NCBI GenBank assembly: GCA_008921705.1
Contig: VFFE01007072.1
Location: 941,824-1,005,823 of the forward strand
Source of the DNA: Burhinus oedicnemus
Taxonomy: Eukaryota; Chordata; Aves; Charadriiformes; Burhinidae
Direction: 5' to 3'
DNA: 64,000 bases
Part shown: positions 60,132-64,000 of the stretch, piece after piece
How positions within the stretch are numbered: the first letter of the stretch is position 1
Layout of the letters: the number at the start of each line of letters is the position of its first letter
Position numbers and translations under genes: made by a program
Notes under the pieces: model-generated
The model's input: only the letters and a program-made list of their open reading frames with translations
The model's database searches: none
Told to the model about the DNA's origin: nothing

Positions 60132-63100
60132 GGGCCAGTTTCTGTTTTCCAGTTTTAGTCTGAATTCAAACACTGTTTGCAGTTCCAAGAACTCTGTGGG
60201 TTTCATGCTCTGGGTCAGTGGGTGGGGAATACTGGAAAAGGCACACTCCATCCTGTCCCCTTGTTCCGGTGGGCTGTAGGTCTGCAGAAAGATGACTTTA
60301 TTTTATAGCACAGCAAACCACCATTTCATTTATAAACTGTTTAACCTGCAACCTGTAGATGAGGCCCTGGCATACATACTTTCCTGTGTCCCTTCTTCAC
60401 TTGGAGCTTGCTGTTGAAAAACATTGAATTTTGATCCAGCACAAATGAATGCACAAAATGAGCTGTGGTCTGGTTTTTATAGGTGCCGAAAAGCATGGAA
60501 GGATGTAAGTCTCACTGACTTCTCAGTAACACTTTGAAGAATATGGGAAAACAACTTGACTTCACTGTTACGTTATCTACGCCCAGTTTAGCCTCATGCT
60601 AATGGAGATGGCCACACTGCACTGCTTAGTTTGAACTGGAGTCACCTGTGTGTAGTGTTAAGCCCTTTGGGGCTGCGGTACTTGTCCTCAGACTTTGGAC
60701 ACCTGAACTGTGGGTCTGAAATGCTCCTGTGTGAAGTGAGAGGGAACTTCCAGGCCCTTTTTGTGGAAGGGAGAAGTTTTGGGCAGACAGGAAAAGACTA
60801 GCAGCAAAGAAGAGGAAGCAGCTTGTGTCCTGTTAATAACTGAAGAGTTGTGTTAGCTGAAGCTTAGATTAACCCCTCTGGCAGATCAATATCTCAAGTT
60901 AAAAGCACCATCATGCATAATGTAGGGATATAATATAGACTTGGGTTTAAAGTAAACTATAAAAGGATAACTGAAATCAGCTCTGCAATGCAGACAAGCC
61001 TGAAAAGGGAACTCAGGTTCCATTTTAAAATCTGGCATTTCTTAAGACATTCTTAAGGCTTTTCTTAAGTTCTTGCCTTAAAATCCAGTTTCATCTGCAT
61101 CCTTTGTAATCTTTGCAGAAAATGAGCAACTAGACAGCTGTCCTATAGTTGCCAAAGGATGGTATAAAACCAGTTCAGATTAAGGTATTAAAAGGACATG
61201 TATAAGTGTACAGGTACATGCATTAGAAGGCTGTAAATGTTAAAAAATAACTAGAGGAAATAAAGTAAGAGGATATGCTTGTTGAGTGCTTAAATAGTCT
61301 GTTGACTTTAGTGGAAGTTTTGGCAAAAGCTAAAGGCAAGCTGGCCCCTTACTAAACAGAACTGAATGAAATAATTGCTGATTATGACAATATTGGCTGT
61401 GTTTCTTTTAGGTTTTACACGAAGTGTATTGTGTTTGGGGCTTAGAAAGAGACCCCTAACTCACAGCACGTGTATCAAAAGGTCCATTGAGACTCACAGA
61501 GCTTTTGAACCTGCTCTGAGTTGCAACCTTAATAACACTGCTTCATTTTCCTTCACCAAAATTTTGTGATATTTACAGTTAGCATGTTTTCATTATGAAA
61601 GTAAGGATATGTGATACCTTGAAGGATTTTTAAGTTAATGCTTCAGAAACACTTGAATCTGGAGCTCAAAGCAAACTTCAAGGCTTGCAAAACCACTTAG
61701 GTTGGAATGTATAATACAATAAAAGGCAATAGTTTGCATGACTCCTTGCCAACTGAAAACACCAAGCACCACACAGATCGATTAGGACATGATTCTGCCA
61801 GGTGCCAACGTGTCTTGTGAGTCACTGTGTACTCTCAGCTCTTTGAAATCAACAGAACCAAGTCAAAAGACACTCAATACTTACAGAGATCAGGTTTCTA
61901 ACAAATCAGTAGAAGAGTGTTTTCTGCTATATGCTTTGAATAGAAGAAGAAACTCAAAACACCCACTCTCAGACATCAAAATTAATAAAATTACCAAGGA
62001 ACCAGCATTTCTCATATGGTAATGAATGCAAAGCAAGCAGCTGAGCTAGCAGATAACGAGGCATGTTAATTTGGAATTACAGCAGCATTTGATAGCAAGG
62101 CGATGGATAAAGTTCTATCAGCTTTTCCATTATAAGTCACCATAAAAATCTACTGAAAGCAGATATTTGGTGTATGGTTTCTGAGCCTCAGAGTCATTCT
62201 AAAATTTGCATTCTAAAGTAGTTTTCACTGAAAAGAAATCAAATCAGTTATTATTATGGCATTCTAGATAAAAATTCAACTGACATTTAGGAGAATTAAG
62301 TTTATTTGTGCTTTTATTACCTAGCAAACTTTGGTCCTTAATATTAATTGCAATGCTTATTATTCCATAATTTTAAGAAAGAGCTTCCTTATTTTAAAAA
62401 TAACCTGCACAGGAGTAGTCATTCTTTAGTACTCATTCTTTATGAGTATGTGCTAAGTGCTCCTGATGTAGATACATGTGGCTGACAACTTGCTGGTAGT
62501 GTTAAAATATGTACTAGAAATAAAATATAATAACTGATTCAAGCCAAGTATGTCTTCTATGTGGGAATGGCATCTTCTGCCTATTGTACTTCATGCTTTT
62601 TGGTGCCTGTGATGCTATGTAAAGATTATTTGTATTTACTGGCATAGCACAAATTTCCAGTGCTCCTCAGGCTAGCAGTATTCTTATTTGGATATGAACG
62701 CCAGTAGGCTGGGCACTTTCCAAACAGGAAAGGCAGTTCGGCTTTGGTTCCAGCAGTGTCACAAGCTAAAAAGGCACGACACAGAAGCAGCAACTCAGAA
62801 ATCACTGAAATCTAGCCAGGTCCTCTTGAGCATCAAGCAAAGCCAGGCACCCCTAGAAACACAGCAGTCGTCATAGCAGTGCCAGCAACATGACACAGAC
62901 CAAGGGAAGGAAGTACAGAAGAAAGAACCATAGGCAATTAAAACAACCAGAACTTTAAGGTAATTATCCAGTTTGTAATATAGCCAAAAGCCAGGATAGA
63001 TTCTGCTATTCTTGCGACAAGTGTCATCCAGTATTTTATGGCATGGAGCGGTCAGGAGTCAGAGCCTCAGGGCTGGAATTTACTTGCAGGAGAGCACCCC

Positions 63101-64000
63101 AGCAGGGCGTGAGTGACTCAGGGTGAAGAATGCCACTGAATCACAATGCCACTTCCTGTGGCGCTTTGGTTTTCCTTCCAGGATTACCCTGGCTGCCTGA
63201 TACCAGGTAGATTGTAAGATTTTTAGAAAGCTGAATATATCTAAGTTCTTGGACCAGGTTTGTGCCCCGTGCAATACAGTCAGCATTGCTGGCTTTGCCT
63301 CCAGCTTGAAGCTGAACCATTTAATTTCCTTTAGTCCTTACAAAGGTAGGAATGGTAGGTCTAATTTTAAAATATGCCCTTGTTTTTGTTAAGTGTTGCC
63401 TAGCCTTCCAGTTCCATAGTCATTTAAGGCGCAGTCAGTGTTTCCATTACAAATTCCTCTTCCAGGGATTTATCATTGCAATAAAAACATATTCTTATGG
63501 CAGAAGTATACTCTTTGCACAAATTCTCTGGTGAAGGAAGGTGAGTTTAACCATCAAAAATTGTTATACCAGAGCAGGACACAAGGAAAAGGACTAAGGA
63601 CTTGATTCTGAAAAGAATGTCAAATGCTTGGTTTTAAGCACCTGAGGAATTTCATTGAGTTCCAGAGCTTTGTTTACATTTTTAATAAGCAAGCACAGGG
63701 ACCAGGGTAATTAATAGTTGTCAAAAACAATTAATAAACAAAATAAATAAATAGACACCATACCTATGCCTAATGTTCATGCAAGAGCCACATCTGCCCA
63801 TAGAAGAAAGGATGAAGATCACAATCCTAACACAGAAATTACTGCCATCTCAGTTGTGTAATGAATTTCAGGTGTGCTTTGTACCCTCAGCTCTTGTTCA
63901 ATTTACCTGTAAGAAACTCAAGCTGTTAAGAAAGAGGATTGTCTCCTACTCTCTGAAGGAGATAGGTTTGATAATGTTGTCTTACACATCTTCCTTCTAC

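Larger units (their letters stand above)
52736..64000. other. Intergenic sequence with no confirmed gene
   Basis: Apart from the microsatellite at 53.6 kb, a short (CAA)n at 58457-58471 and the poly(A) tract at 60.1 kb, I see no coding exon, RNA gene or well-supported repeat. A stretch near 63600-63660 (attctgaaaagaatgtcaaa then tgcttggttttaagcacctg) has the flavour of an old amniote interspersed repeat but is too degraded to name. Confidence 0.65.

Noticed and set aside
59922..60251. 109-residue minus-strand frame containing a run of phenylalanine
   Set aside because: The run is the translated poly(A)/poly(T) tract at 60100-60131; the frame is not a gene.
34591..64000. COLEC10 exons, expected upstream of OPG on the plus strand in other amniotes
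   Set aside because: No Gly-X-Y repeat exon, neck region or C-type lectin motif could be recognised; the gene probably starts beyond the window.

Overview
This is a 64 kb stretch of vertebrate nuclear DNA, most probably from a bird. It is AT-rich with long introns and sparse coding sequence. It carries CR1 LINE fragments of the avian type, with 3' ends of the form 'ccaacccaaactagtctatgattcta'. It also holds one clearly recognisable multi-exon gene. I saw no bacterial features, operons, CRISPR arrays or retroviral sequence.

The one gene I can support is TNFRSF11B (osteoprotegerin, OPG), on the minus strand between about 17.65 kb and 34.22 kb. All five coding exons can be assembled from the sequence with GT/AG junctions: exon 1 at 34106-34135, exon 2 at 24258-24627, exon 3 at 20425-20619, exon 4 at 19880-20104 and exon 5 at 18368-18756. 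The joined reading frame is 1209 nt (402 residues plus stop), with intron phases 0-1-1-1. It encodes a signal peptide, four TNF-receptor cysteine-rich domains, two death-domain-like regions and a C-terminal tail with a penultimate cysteine. This is a secreted decoy receptor for RANKL and TRAIL. Candidate core-promoter elements lie just upstream: a TATA-like TA run, a GA/CT tract and a RUNX-type site. A candidate polyadenylation signal lies about 0.7 kb past the stop.

Layout. Positions 1-17.6 kb are gene-poor sequence downstream of OPG, with one CR1 fragment at 5.2-5.5 kb and GC-rich and G-tract patches at 12-15.7 kb. Positions 17.6-34.3 kb are OPG, with a 9.5 kb first intron that holds old repeats and an unexplained signal-peptide-like open segment. 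Positions 34.3-64 kb are upstream intergenic sequence. They hold a CR1 tail about 0.4 kb from the OPG start, several old CR1 remnants at 46.7-51.1 kb, a younger CR1 with a 3' pol fragment at 52.0-52.7 kb, and a TAAAA-type microsatellite at 53.6 kb. In other amniotes COLEC10 lies upstream of OPG on the opposite strand. I looked for its Gly-X-Y and C-type lectin exons here and did not find them.

I found nothing I would call a new biological system. The observations most worth a second look are the orphan secretory-type segments: a signal peptide plus splice donor in OPG intron 1, a signal peptide plus perfect donor at 45.0 kb, and a GPI-anchor-like tail at 39.3 kb. Others are a near-perfect hairpin just after the OPG stop codon and the repeat architecture of the OPG promoter. 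Each could be chance, and I state what would decide it.
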